In this document: positions 52,855-61,532 of the stretch, piece by piece | Layout: every line of letters begins with the position of its first letter | How positions within the stretch are numbered: position 1 is the stretch's first letter | Source of the DNA: Paenibacillus taichungensis | GTDB taxonomy: Bacteria > Bacillota > Bacilli > Paenibacillales > Paenibacillaceae | DNA length: 64,000 nt | Assembly: GCF_013359905.1 (NCBI RefSeq) | Contig: NZ_JABMCC010000121.1 | Location: 1 to 64,000, forward strand | Reading direction: 5' to 3' | The notes under the pieces: model-generated | The model's database searches: none | What the model was told of the DNA's origin: nothing | The model's input: only the letters and a program-made list of their open reading frames with translations | Position numbers and translations under genes: made by a program

Positions 52855-53210
52855 ATTACATGATAGGAAGTAAAACATAGCAGGGACAAAGGAAACCAGT
52901 ATTCTGTTGCATACAGACGGCTGGTTTTTTACGTTTATTAATTGTTTTGCGAAGTGATGGACTGCAACAAATCATACATATTGGAGATCGCAAGAAGAGT
53001 AGAATGTATTCAAATGAACGATTGGACTGCATACAGATTGCTTTGTCTCACTGTGGGGTATAAAACATAGGTTATGTCAGCATTCGTTTGGGATGAATTG
53101 GCCGTACGGAACTGCTGGGCTGAGGCATGGACAATAGGGTATACTGGACATTATGTTTATATAAACATGAAACAGAAATGCAGACGTTTTTTACATCAGG
53201 AGGACTTGAA
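52855..53210 (+). other. Gap before the amino-acid permease
   Basis: Holds the terminator at 52894-52930; the rest shows no gene. A small palindrome ATGTTTATATAAACAT at 53152-53167 lies about 45 bp before the permease start and is a candidate operator. An ORF at 53074-53352 has no ribosome site. Confidence 0.5.
52894..52930 (+). terminator. Intrinsic terminator after GNAT gene
   Basis: AACCAG/CTGGTT with an inner TCTGT/ACAGA stem, followed by six T. Confidence 0.82.
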
Positions 53211-54554
53211 TTGGCTCAGACAGAAGGAACATTGCAGAAGAAACTTAAACCAAGGCATATTAGCTTTATGGCTATGGGCGGTGTCATTGGAACCGGAATT
53301 TTCAAAGGAAGCGCCGAAACAATTGGACTTGCAGGTCCAGGAGTTATTGTAACGTACATTTTTGCAGGATTATTGTTACTGGTTGTCATGGCTGCGATGG
53401 CGGAGATGGCTACGGTATACAAGAATAAAAATATGAAAGACTTTGTGCAGGAAGCGTTCGGCAGCAGAGTCTCCTTTATCATGGGATGGATGTATTGTTT
53501 CCTCTGGTTGTCGGTATGTGTGATTGAGGTGATTGCAGCAGGGAGCTTTTTGCAGTATTGGTTCACGGAAGTGCCGCTGTGGGCGTTGAGCCTTGCGTGT
53601 GCGGTGTTTATTATACTGATTAATCTGCTGAGTGTGGGCGTATTTGGGGAATTTGAATTTTGGCTGGCGGGCATTAAAATCGCCATGATTATTATTTTTA
53701 TTATCCTCGGGGCTGGTCTGATCTTCGGGATCATTCCAAGTGATAACACGCCTTATCTGCATAATTACACGCAAGCAGGCGGTTTCTTCCCTAATGGATG
53801 GTCATCGATCTTTTCGGCATTATTGGTCGTCATGTTCTCTTATGGAGGATCTGAGCTTATTGGCTTAACCTTAACGGAGACGGAAAATGCGGACAAGGTG
53901 ATGCCCAAAATTGTAGGGAACTTTATGCTGAGAATCATTTTATTTTTCACGCTGCCGATTCTCATCATCTGTGGGCTCATTCCGTGGAATGAATTAGGGC
54001 CCGAGAGCAGTCCTTTTGTACAGGTGCTGGCTTCCACGGGACTTCCGGGTGCAGCACATATTATGAACTTTATTTTGGTGACCGCCGTTCTGTCTGCTGC
54101 AAATTCCGGCATTTATGGCGCATCCCGTATGATGCATTCTATGGCGGTAGGTGGTGAAGCTCCCAAGGCTTTATCACATACGAATCGCAACGGCAGTCCG
54201 GTAAATACACTGCTGGTATGTGCTGTGATTCTACTTGGGGGCTCCATGCTGGGGCTATTCGCACAAGATCAGCTCTTCCGCGTGCTGCTGGCGGTTCCGG
54301 GGTTTGTCGTGATGCTTGTGTGGATTTGTATCGCCACATCACAGATGAAGCTGCGCAAGAGATATCCAGTACAACCGACATTTAAGGTGTGGGGATTTCC
54401 TTACGTTACTGGAGCTGCTGTGCTGTGTCTCGGTGTCATTGCAGTCATGTTTGTATTTGATGAAGGCAATCGTTTTAGCATCAGCATCTGTCTAACTGTA
54501 CTCGTGTTACTGATTCTCTGGTCACTGATTCGATTCAGGAAGAATCAAAGGTAA
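53211..54554 (+). CDS. APC-superfamily amino-acid permease
   Basis: A 447-residue transporter with about twelve membrane helices. The family start KLKPRHISFMAMGGVIGTGIF, in parts KLKPRHISFMAMGG and VIGTGIFKGSAETIG, and the glycine motif are conserved, as are SANSGIYGASRMMHS and the late SPVNTLLVC. It resembles proton-coupled Bacillus YbxG/YdgF-type permeases. TTG at 53211 is chosen: AGGAGG lies seven bases upstream and gives the usual short N-terminus, whereas the longer frame from 53127 adds 28 unlikely residues. Substrate not predicted. Confidence 0.88.
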   Translation: MAQTEGTLQKKLKPRHISFMAMGGVIGTGIFKGSAETIGLAGPGVIVTYIFAGLLLLVVMAAMAEMATVYKNKNMKDFVQEAFGSRVSFIMGWMYCFLWLSVCVIEVIAAGSFLQYWFTEVPLWALSLACAVFIILINLLSVGVFGEFEFWLAGIKIAMIIIFIILGAGLIFGIIPSDNTPYLHNYTQAGGFFPNGWSSIFSALLVVMFSYGGSELIGLTLTETENADKVMPKIVGNFMLRIILFFTLPILIICGLIPWNELGPESSPFVQVLASTGLPGAAHIMNFILVTAVLSAANSGIYGASRMMHSMAVGGEAPKALSHTNRNGSPVNTLLVCAVILLGGSMLGLFAQDQLFRVLLAVPGFVVMLVWICIATSQMKLRKRYPVQPTFKVWGFPYVTGAAVLCLGVIAVMFVFDEGNRFSISICLTVLVLLILWSLIRFRKNQR

Positions 54555-54599
54555 GAAGTTTAGTGTTGTAAAAGCATCAATAGCTATGCAGTAACAAGA

Positions 54600-54632
54600 C
54601 ATCTCAGCGTTCACGCTGGGGTGTTTTTTTTT
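54600..54632 (+). terminator. Intrinsic terminator after the permease gene
   Basis: CATCTCAGCG pairs with CGCTGGGGTG over four bases, followed by nine T. Confidence 0.9.
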
Positions 54633-54848
54633 GAGAAAGCAAAGTATTAATGGGGACTGATTTGAAGTTTGATGTTATATTATGGAAAAATAGGGGTAAT
54701 GCGAACTAGATAAATAAATCGCCAGTAGCTACGAAATGACATGAGCTGCTTTTATAATAAAGGACCAGAAGTGTGTTTGAATCTTACATAAATCAGACTC
54801 CTCCCTTGGATTCATATAACAACGAATATATTTTGAACGAGGTACCAC

Positions 54849-55139
54849 ATGACGACGATAAAAGTAACCCCGGAACAGCTGTTATCAGTCTCCAGACAGT
54901 TTGAAGCAGCCCAAAGCCAGGTTTTTCAGATGAAGCGTTTAAAAGCGGAAGGGCCTTTGAACTATATAATCTTGATGATGCAACGTATGCACGAAATTTT
55001 GCTGGACGAAGCACAAGCCAGCATAAGAGCAGCGAGGTTTGCACCAGAATTAACTTCTGTAGAGAGAATGACACTACTTAGAGATGCAGTAACGAGATTA
55101 AAAAAACGCAGATCTCCGTGTACAAGATGTGAAGAATGA
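54849..55139 (+). CDS. Short WXG100-like protein lacking the W-x-G turn
   Basis: A 96-residue protein. Its first 22 residues (TTIKVTPEQLLSVSRQF, then EAAQSQV) closely echo the N-terminus of the WXG100 protein at 35125-36111. After that the hairpin tryptophan and glycine are missing and the sequence diverges (YIILMMQRMHEILLDEAQ, basic tail KKRRSPCTRC). Possible remnant of a larger effector or a short escort. GAACGAGG precedes the ATG. A small gene follows after 36 bases. Confidence 0.6.
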   Translation: MTTIKVTPEQLLSVSRQFEAAQSQVFQMKRLKAEGPLNYIILMMQRMHEILLDEAQASIRAARFAPELTSVERMTLLRDAVTRLKKRRSPCTRCEE

Positions 55140-55175
55140 ACTTTATATTCAACACAGATAGAAAGGATGATAAAT

Positions 55176-55466
55176 ATGCATAAATTGATGAAGGTTGGAG
55201 ATGTTTTTGAATCATCCGAATATGGCACTATTTTAGTGGGTATCAATCCTGATCTTGATGACCTAAGCCATGATCAGATCAAAAAGCGAATCCATAATCA
55301 TATTGTTGTTCGAACACCTGACAATAAGGAATTTCCAATAGATGTGGTTTCTGTACAAATCTCAAGTTCATTAATGAATAAGAAGAGCATTGGTATATGC
55401 GTTGGTAAGTCAATAAACCAATCTGAAATCCCTATTAACTCAGTGGTGTATACAGATATCTCTTAA
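55176..55466 (+). CDS. Small hypothetical protein, partner of WXG100-like gene
   Basis: A 96-residue soluble protein (MHKLMKVGDVFESSEYGTIL, continued GINPDLDDL). It looks beta-rich at both ends with a charged centre (KKRIHNHIVVRTPDNKEF). No family recognised. ATG at 55176 is preferred because AAAGGA lies eight to nine bases upstream; the ATG at 55167 has no spacing. Being directly behind a WXG100-like gene, it could be an immunity or accessory protein, but this is a guess from position only. Confidence 0.6.
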   Translation: MHKLMKVGDVFESSEYGTILVGINPDLDDLSHDQIKKRIHNHIVVRTPDNKEFPIDVVSVQISSSLMNKKSIGICVGKSINQSEIPINSVVYTDIS

Positions 55467-55788
55467 TGGGTTTGATTGGTGATGAATCTGTGAGATCACT
55501 TACGAAAACCAGGCTTAACCTACCCATGTTGACTAAACTCTGACGCATACGTCGGAGTTTTTCTTTGTATAAAAGCGTAACAGTTTCATCGAAACAAAGA
55601 TGGATATACTTCTATAAAAATAAAGCTAACACAGTGATGATAGTGTTCTAATCTCTATCCAATATTTTCTTGCCTAATTCGACAACTTCATATACTATTT
55701 TCACATTACATAGTGCTTCAAGCATGTAGTTTTTGGATAGGGCGTAGTCGAAAAGGCTTACATACAGGTGTGAGAGGAAGAGGATTGG
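55467..55788 (+). other. Gap before the chemoreceptor gene
   Basis: Contains the terminator at 55537-55562 and otherwise no gene. I saw no clear sigma-D-type promoter for the chemoreceptor. Confidence 0.5.
55537..55562 (+). terminator. Intrinsic terminator
   Basis: ACTCTGACG pairs with CGTCGGAGT (one wobble) over a four-base loop, followed by T. It ends the small two-gene unit 54849-55466. Confidence 0.87.
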
Positions 55789-57543
55789 ATGGTCGGTTTT
55801 TTCAAGAAACGTTTGGTTGTTCGCATTGTTGCCATTGTTACCTTGGTCATTGTGATTATATCTGCGGGAAGCATGCTGCTTCAGCTGGCGAATATGAAGC
55901 TAGCCGCGCAGGAGGCCATATCGAGTTACAATATTCAAATTGCCGAGAGTTATGTGAAACAGCTGGATACAGGACCGTATGTGGAATTTGCCAAAGACCC
56001 CAAGGAAAATGACGTGTTCTTGAAGATTCGTGATGAGCTGGATGATTTTCGTGTGAGCATCGGTGCGATGTATGTGTATTTTGTAAAAATAGACGATACA
56101 GGCACACCTCTCATTATGGTGGACGGCATGAAAGATGCAGATAAAGCATCACCGATCAATGAAGTGACGGATATCCCAGGTGATGCAGTCCAAAAGCTCT
56201 TGCAAGGGAAAACAGCCAGTTCCCCTATCATTAATAATGAGGAGTATGGCGAATATATTTCCTCATACGCTCCGATTCTGGACAGTAATGGGGCCTTAAC
56301 GGGTGTGTTAGGAATCGATACAGCTGTGTCGGTCATTGGAAGTATTGAGTCAGATATTATGAAATCCAGCATTCCGTTGTATGCCCTGTTGTTGTTCATC
56401 ACGGTTGCAGGCATCGCAGTTGTATTGTGGTTCATCGTAAGAGGCCTGCGACCGCTGAAACCGTTGAAGGCAAGCGTCGAACAAATGGCGCAAGGTGAGC
56501 TGGCGGAAGCCAATCGAATCCTGACCGCGTATCGGCTGCAAAGTGAGGATGAGATTGGCAGCACATTCAAGGCGATGATTCATATGTCTGGGGACTTAAA
56601 TAAAATGATTGGCGACATGGTCGCGGGTGTTTCGGTAACCACTGATATTCTCGCGGAATCAACGGAGCAATTCAATCGTGATGCAGAAGATATGCTTGAG
56701 ATGAATAAGAGTGTTGACCAATCCGTGCAGCAGATCAGACAGGGAGCGCATACCCAGAAGCAAGGTGCTAGCGACAGCGCCAATGCGATGGAAGAAATCG
56801 CTAAAGGGATTACCGATATTTCAGAGTCATCTACAGCCGTGTCCGACGCTGCAACAACTGCGCTTGCTACGGCACAATCGGGTAAGCAGAGCATGACGCA
56901 AATGAAGAAACAGATGGAGAGCATTTCGGCTGTATCTGCTGAAGTTGTAGCCATGGTCCAAGTGCTTAACAACTTCTCGCAGCAAATCGGCGGTGCACTT
57001 CATACGGTGCGGGATTTTGCGAGTCAGACCAAGCTGCTGGCGCTGAATGCTTCAATTGAAGCCGCTCATGCAGGAGAGCATGGGAAGGGATTTGCCGTTG
57101 TAGCGGATGAAGTACGAAAATTGGCTGAGGCTTCAGGCACATCTGTGCAGACGATATCGGATTTGTTGCTCGGTATTCAGAAGGAGTCCCAGCATATCGG
57201 ATCACAGATGGATGTTACCTCGCAAGAGATCGGCCAGGGGGTGACGAGCACAGCAGAAGCAGAGCTTGCCTTTACGCATATGGTTGAGGCGTTTCGTGTG
57301 GTAACACATCGTATCCAGGAGGTATCCGCAGCAGCGGAGGAAATATCGGCGGGTTCCGAGGAAGCGGCAGCATCGGTCAATACGATCTCGCAAATTTCAT
57401 CCGGCGTTTCAGATCATTCGGATGACATTTATCGTTTGACAGGGGAGCAGTCGAGCATGTTCCAGAAGGTGGCACAAACGTCCACCCTGCTGAGGCAGCA
57501 TACGATTGAGTTGAGCGAAGCTGTAAGAAAAGTAAAGGTATAA
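55789..57543 (+). CDS. Methyl-accepting chemotaxis protein
   Basis: A 584-residue transmembrane chemoreceptor. TM1 is at about 10-32, an extracellular Cache-like sensor at 33-195 (FVKIDDTGTPLIMVDGMKD, YAPILDSNGALTGVLGIDTA), TM2 at about 197-219, HAMP at 220-275, and the signalling domain to the end. The highly conserved hairpin tip reads QTKLLALNASIEAAHAGEHG and KGFAVVADEVRKLAE. Signals to CheA/CheW at the cell pole. Ligand unknown; Cache folds often bind amino or organic acids. GAGGAAGAGG precedes the ATG. Confidence 0.93.
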   Translation: MVGFFKKRLVVRIVAIVTLVIVIISAGSMLLQLANMKLAAQEAISSYNIQIAESYVKQLDTGPYVEFAKDPKENDVFLKIRDELDDFRVSIGAMYVYFVKIDDTGTPLIMVDGMKDADKASPINEVTDIPGDAVQKLLQGKTASSPIINNEEYGEYISSYAPILDSNGALTGVLGIDTAVSVIGSIESDIMKSSIPLYALLLFITVAGIAVVLWFIVRGLRPLKPLKASVEQMAQGELAEANRILTAYRLQSEDEIGSTFKAMIHMSGDLNKMIGDMVAGVSVTTDILAESTEQFNRDAEDMLEMNKSVDQSVQQIRQGAHTQKQGASDSANAMEEIAKGITDISESSTAVSDAATTALATAQSGKQSMTQMKKQMESISAVSAEVVAMVQVLNNFSQQIGGALHTVRDFASQTKLLALNASIEAAHAGEHGKGFAVVADEVRKLAEASGTSVQTISDLLLGIQKESQHIGSQMDVTSQEIGQGVTSTAEAELAFTHMVEAFRVVTHRIQEVSAAAEEISAGSEEAAASVNTISQISSGVSDHSDDIYRLTGEQSSMFQKVAQTSTLLRQHTIELSEAVRKVKV

Positions 57544-57588
57544 AGGAAGCAAGCAGTAAGCAGTAAGTTGAATCCTTATCAAATGTGG

Positions 57589-57622
57589 AACACTCTGGTG
57601 CAAACACCGGAGTGTTTTTTTT
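57589..57622 (+). terminator. Intrinsic terminator after the chemoreceptor gene
   Basis: AACACTCTGGTG pairs with CACCGGAGTGTT (one wobble) over four bases, followed by T run. Confidence 0.92.
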
Positions 57623-57652
57623 GACATCCCAATTATGACTTAGACTCTGCCA

Positions 57653-58558
57653 TCATAACTGATCCAGCTCAATTGCCTGTCTGAAGCGTTGAGCAAATCG
57701 CTCTGCGGCCACAGCAACCTCCTTGGATTCAGTCTGTACGAAGCCGATTTGCATTTTAGGTTGGTCGATCGAGGCGATCTCTACCATTTTTGCAATGCCT
57801 TCTTTCCATAGCGGATGTTGGTAGAAGGAAAAGTCATGACCGATGGTGGCGGCAATATTGTTTCTTAGAACGGTGCTGATCGCTTCCGAGTTGTTCGTTT
57901 TGAACAGGATGGACAGAGGGCCATAATCATACGTGAACTCCTGCAGGAAATCTTCGATAAATCCATCACGATACAGAGCAAGCTTATGTTCTTTTAATTG
58001 TTCGGGAGTAACCCGGTTAAGCTTGGCTAGTTCGGATTGGTGATGAGTGCATACAACCAGTTTGCCTGAATACATAGGACTGAAGTGCAGTCCATCGAAT
58101 TCCCTCAATTGTTTGGCGTAGATGGCGATGAAGCCCAGGTGGGTTCTGTTGTTACGGATGTCCTCGATAATTTCCATGGAACCTTTCTCTTTAATGGCAA
58201 TATTCAATTGAGGGTGCTCACGTTTCATATCTGCAGCAGTCTGAACAAGGTAAGGCATCACACTTGGAAAAGTAGCAACATGCAGGTCTCCGGTTATCGA
58301 GGATGTCTCGGCATTCAGTGATTTCAATTCATCAATTCGCTGCAAAATATCGAGTGCCTTGGCAATAAACTGTTTACCTTCAGGGGTGGGGAACGTCCCA
58401 TGGCGCGAGCGTTCGAACAGGATCATACCCAGCTCATTTTCAAGTCGATGTACAGATTGGCTGATTGCCGACTGAGTGACATGCAGGTGCTCCGAGGCAG
58501 CCGAGAACGATTGGGTTTTGGCAATTTCAACGACATATTCAAGTTGTTCCAGATTCAT
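57653..58558 (-). CDS. LysR-family transcriptional regulator
   Basis: A 301-residue regulator: MNLEQLEYVVEIAKTQSFSA start and HTH HLHVTQSAISQSVHRLENEL, both classic. Effector domain from about 90. It is divergent from the butanediol dehydrogenase gene with 140 bp between starts, a normal layout for LysR autoregulation and target activation. The gap contains AT-rich near-repeats (ACATTAGTA, CATTAGTAC) that could be binding sites. Confidence 0.92.
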   Translation of the reverse strand: MNLEQLEYVVEIAKTQSFSAASEHLHVTQSAISQSVHRLENELGMILFERSRHGTFPTPEGKQFIAKALDILQRIDELKSLNAETSSITGDLHVATFPSVMPYLVQTAADMKREHPQLNIAIKEKGSMEIIEDIRNNRTHLGFIAIYAKQLREFDGLHFSPMYSGKLVVCTHHQSELAKLNRVTPEQLKEHKLALYRDGFIEDFLQEFTYDYGPLSILFKTNNSEAISTVLRNNIAATIGHDFSFYQHPLWKEGIAKMVEIASIDQPKMQIGFVQTESKEVAVAAERFAQRFRQAIELDQL

Positions 58559-58698
58559 GGTTTCATCTCCGTTTTAGCATTAGTACAAGTAATATTAACA
58601 TTAGTATCTATAAATATGAATAATACGTGAACAGCGATATAATTAATAGACAGTAGTTGAATCTCAGGTAGACAAGATAACCAAAGGGGATGTATCTT

Positions 58699-59742
58699 AT
58701 GAAAGCAGCAGTATGGTATGCCAAAAAAGATGTCCGGGTCGAAGAACGGGAAATACCGGTAGCCCAATCAGGACAAGTGAAAATTAAAGTCGAGTACGCA
58801 GGAATCTGCGGCAGTGACTTGCATGCTTATCATCATGGCGTAGGCATTCAGGAAGGGCAGAACCACCCGCTTTCAGGACAGAAAGCCCCGCTGACACTTG
58901 GTCATGAGTTTGCAGGAACGGTCAGTGAATTGGGAAGTGATGTAAGCGGTATCAGTGTAGGGGACCATGTTGTTGTTGAACCGTTGTATCATTGCGGACA
59001 GTGTGAGTACTGTATTCAGGGGCGTTATAACCAATGTACCGAGTTCGGATTTGTGGGACTGAACGGTGACGGAGGCTTTGCTGAATACGTTGTGGTTGAG
59101 GCGTATATGGTGCACAAATTGCCAGATAACGTCTCCTTTGAAGAGGGCGCACTGGTTGAGCCTACAGCGGTAGCTTTCCATGCGGTTCGCCATAGCAAAT
59201 TAAAAGTAGGTCAGAAGGTTGCTGTATATGGTGCAGGTCCGATTGGTTTGCTGACGATCCTTTCAGCTAAAGCCGCTGGAGCTTCCACGATCTATGCAGT
59301 CGATGTATTTGAAGAACGCTTGAATTTGGCTGCCAAGCTGGGAGCCATTCCGGTGAATAGTGCCAAAGTTAATGCCACTGAAGTGATTTTGCAGCAGTCT
59401 GGCGGAATAGATGTAGCATATGAAGCGGCAGGTGTACAGCCAACCATGGATAGCGCCGTAGCTGTGATCAAAAAAGGTGGAGAAGTTGTTGTCATCGCAG
59501 CAATTCCGAATCCACTACAGGTGAATTTCTTCGATCTGTTAGTGAAAGAAGCGAACCTGACAGCAACGCTGGCCTACCGTCATATCTTCCCTGAAGTCAT
59601 CTCTTTGATTGCTGAGGGAGCACTTGATGTGAAACAGGTGATCACCAGAAAAATCAAGCTGGACGACATCGTTCAGGAAGGACTTGAACTGCTCATGACC
59701 GACAAGAGCCATGCGAAAATTCTGGTGGAAATCGGCGGTTAA
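58699..59742 (+). CDS. bdhA: (R,R)-butanediol dehydrogenase-type zinc dehydrogenase
   Basis: A 347-residue zinc MDR enzyme. Catalytic zinc ligands lie in GICGSDLHAY (Cys) and LGHEFAGTV (His-Glu); four structural-zinc cysteines follow in CGQCEYCIQGRYNQC. The Rossmann motif is VYGAGPIGLL. Sequence style (LHAYHHGVGIQEGQNHPLSG, TEFGFVGLNGDGGFAEY) is that of Bacillus/Paenibacillus BdhA, which interconverts acetoin and 2,3-butanediol. ATG at 58699 gives MKAAVWYAKKDVRV; an ATG at 58690 overlaps the ribosome site (AAAGGGG). Confidence 0.9.
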   Translation: MKAAVWYAKKDVRVEEREIPVAQSGQVKIKVEYAGICGSDLHAYHHGVGIQEGQNHPLSGQKAPLTLGHEFAGTVSELGSDVSGISVGDHVVVEPLYHCGQCEYCIQGRYNQCTEFGFVGLNGDGGFAEYVVVEAYMVHKLPDNVSFEEGALVEPTAVAFHAVRHSKLKVGQKVAVYGAGPIGLLTILSAKAAGASTIYAVDVFEERLNLAAKLGAIPVNSAKVNATEVILQQSGGIDVAYEAAGVQPTMDSAVAVIKKGGEVVVIAAIPNPLQVNFFDLLVKEANLTATLAYRHIFPEVISLIAEGALDVKQVITRKIKLDDIVQEGLELLMTDKSHAKILVEIGG

Positions 59743-59810
59743 TAGTGTGGAAAATGGAGCGAATAGCATTTGCGGCTCTATTCCGATTCTTTAGCTCAGA
59801 ATAACCGCTA

Positions 59811-59858
59811 AAAAGGGATACCATCTGTCATGTTAATGACTTATGGGTATCCCTTTTT
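59811..59858 (+). terminator. Intrinsic terminator after bdhA
   Basis: AAAAGGGATACC pairs with GGTATCCCTTTTT, with an inner GTCAT/ATGAC stem. Symmetric A and T tracts allow use in both directions, also serving the convergent GNAT gene. Confidence 0.9.
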
Positions 59859-59890
59859 GTGTTATCCGCGCTTAGTACCATTTGCGAGAA

Positions 59891-60400
59891 TTATGAATCA
59901 TACCGGTAGCAAATCGCTTTGCCTCCACCACTCTCGGAACTGAATTCCGGGTCTTCTACAAAACCGAAACGTTCGTATAATCGGATCGCGTTGACCATCT
60001 GGCCGCCCGTATATAAATACACCGTATTTTTGCCCATGTCTTTAGCAGACTCAACACATTGTTGAAGCAATTCTCTGGCAATACCGTGACCTCTCCACTT
60101 GGGATCAACGCCCAGCAGTCGAATAAACGGATAATCAATAGGCAACTCGAAGCTCGGATAAGCCTTATGCGCAGTCTCAAACAATTGGACCGTTCCAACA
60201 ATCTGATTATCTATTTTGGCAATCCATAATTGCTTGATATAAGGATTGCTCGGCGATTCCCGAATGTCCTTCAAATAATGTTCCCATTGTTCCTGTGTTT
60301 GGAACGTGTCCCGGTACTCGGAGTAACTTTCAATGAGAATATGTACAATTTCTTCATGGTCAGCTTCTGTAGCGGGATGAATCGTTACTGCCGTTGTCAT
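59891..60400 (-). CDS. GNAT-family N-acetyltransferase
   Basis: A 169-residue enzyme: IHPATEADHEEIVHILIESY start, the acetyl-CoA loop DPKWRGHGIARELLQQCVE, and NAIRLYERFGFVEDPEF near the end. All GNAT motifs are intact. AAGGAGAAC precedes the ATG. Alone on its strand and without functional context. Confidence 0.88.
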   Translation of the reverse strand: MTTAVTIHPATEADHEEIVHILIESYSEYRDTFQTQEQWEHYLKDIRESPSNPYIKQLWIAKIDNQIVGTVQLFETAHKAYPSFELPIDYPFIRLLGVDPKWRGHGIARELLQQCVESAKDMGKNTVYLYTGGQMVNAIRLYERFGFVEDPEFSSESGGGKAICYRYDS

Positions 60401-60570
60401 CTCAAGTTCTCCTTCTGATTTAATCTTGGTTTGATAAGAGATATAGTTGACTTGAATTGTATCACACCCAATGGTACTGGATTAATTCAAATTTTCTATA
60501 TATGACTCATGAAATTCTATGAGTTGGTACTTCCGCACAAGACATCCAAGGTTCGCACGTATAAGGTTCA

Positions 60571-61338
60571 TTATAGGCGGTTGAGCTGTGTGGAATACAA
60601 ATTATTGCGATATTCGGTGGGAGTATTGCCTTCGTATTGTTTGAACATGCGCAGGAAGAGTTTGTAATCCGAAAAACCGCATTGCCCCGAAATTTCTTTC
60701 ACACTGGCATTGGTATTGAGCAGCATCTGCTTAGCCCGGCGAATCCGTTCCGTGAGGATATAGGTTTTGAGCCCAATGCCTTTCTCACGTTTTACCATTT
60801 TGGAGATATAGTCCTTGTTAAAATTAAAAGTCTCGGCAATCTTTCCAACCGTAATGTCGGTATGCAGATGGATATCCACCCACTTGCAGATGTGGTCAAC
60901 GATCGCATTGTGCGGCCGATAACCCGCCTGTGTGTTGCGTTCCAGTTCTTTGAGCAGCAGCAGCAATGCCGCGTCTGCTTCTTCCGGTGAGAACGATGAA
61001 CTATGCAGCAATTGCTTGAACAGCTGATTGGCGGTGGACGGAACCTGAATAGTCGCATGGGTAGGATACTGGTCGAACTCTTTCTCAATCGAATCATAAT
61101 GTACCCAATAAAAGCTAACGGGAGCATCGCTGACCTGATAGCCATAATGGATGTGTCCAGCCCTCAGAAATAGCAGATCATTTGCACGAACCACAAACTG
61201 CTCGTCCTCCTCGGCAATGTACATCTCGCCTTCCAACATCAAAATGACCTCGTGAACAGGCATGCTGCGCTTCATATGGCTCCAATTGCCTTCGGTTATG
61301 AACTTGCCGCACAAGTAATGTTCCAATGGCTTTTGCAT
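60571..61338 (-). CDS. AraC-family transcriptional regulator
   Basis: About 255 residues. Residues 10-100 form a cupin-like sugar-sensing domain (HEVILMLEGEMYIAEEDEQF, LLFLRAGHIHYGYQ). Residues 150-250 are the double HTH (VGKIAETFNFNKDYISKMVKR and VKEISGQCGFSDYKLFLRMFK, each about one helix-turn-helix). ATG at 61338 is preferred; GGTGGAG precedes it and a longer frame to 61449 extends into the divergent promoter. Divergent from the GH127 gene, which it probably activates in response to an arabinose-containing sugar. Confidence 0.88.
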   Translation of the reverse strand: MQKPLEHYLCGKFITEGNWSHMKRSMPVHEVILMLEGEMYIAEEDEQFVVRANDLLFLRAGHIHYGYQVSDAPVSFYWVHYDSIEKEFDQYPTHATIQVPSTANQLFKQLLHSSSFSPEEADAALLLLLKELERNTQAGYRPHNAIVDHICKWVDIHLHTDITVGKIAETFNFNKDYISKMVKREKGIGLKTYILTERIRRAKQMLLNTNASVKEISGQCGFSDYKLFLRMFKQYEGNTPTEYRNNLYSTQLNRL

Positions 61339-61532
61339 AGGACGGATTTCTCCACCTTTTCTTGGATTATGAGTCTGATGTAGTTGTATTTTATTTGATA
61401 ATATGAGGATATTCAAGGCCTGTATGAAGAAAGTTCGTAAGGGACACATGAATTTAAAAACGGATTTTACCCTTTGTACACTTATATAAGTACTTCTAAA
61501 TATCCACTACATACCGAGGAGGAGCGAGCAGA

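Noticed and set aside
53074..53352. 92-residue + strand ORF overlapping the permease start
   Set aside because: Out of frame with the permease, which has a proper ribosome site and family N-terminus; nothing supports this one.
54793..55074. 93-residue minus-strand ORF
   Set aside because: Antisense to the WXG100-like small gene, without ribosome site or protein-like features.
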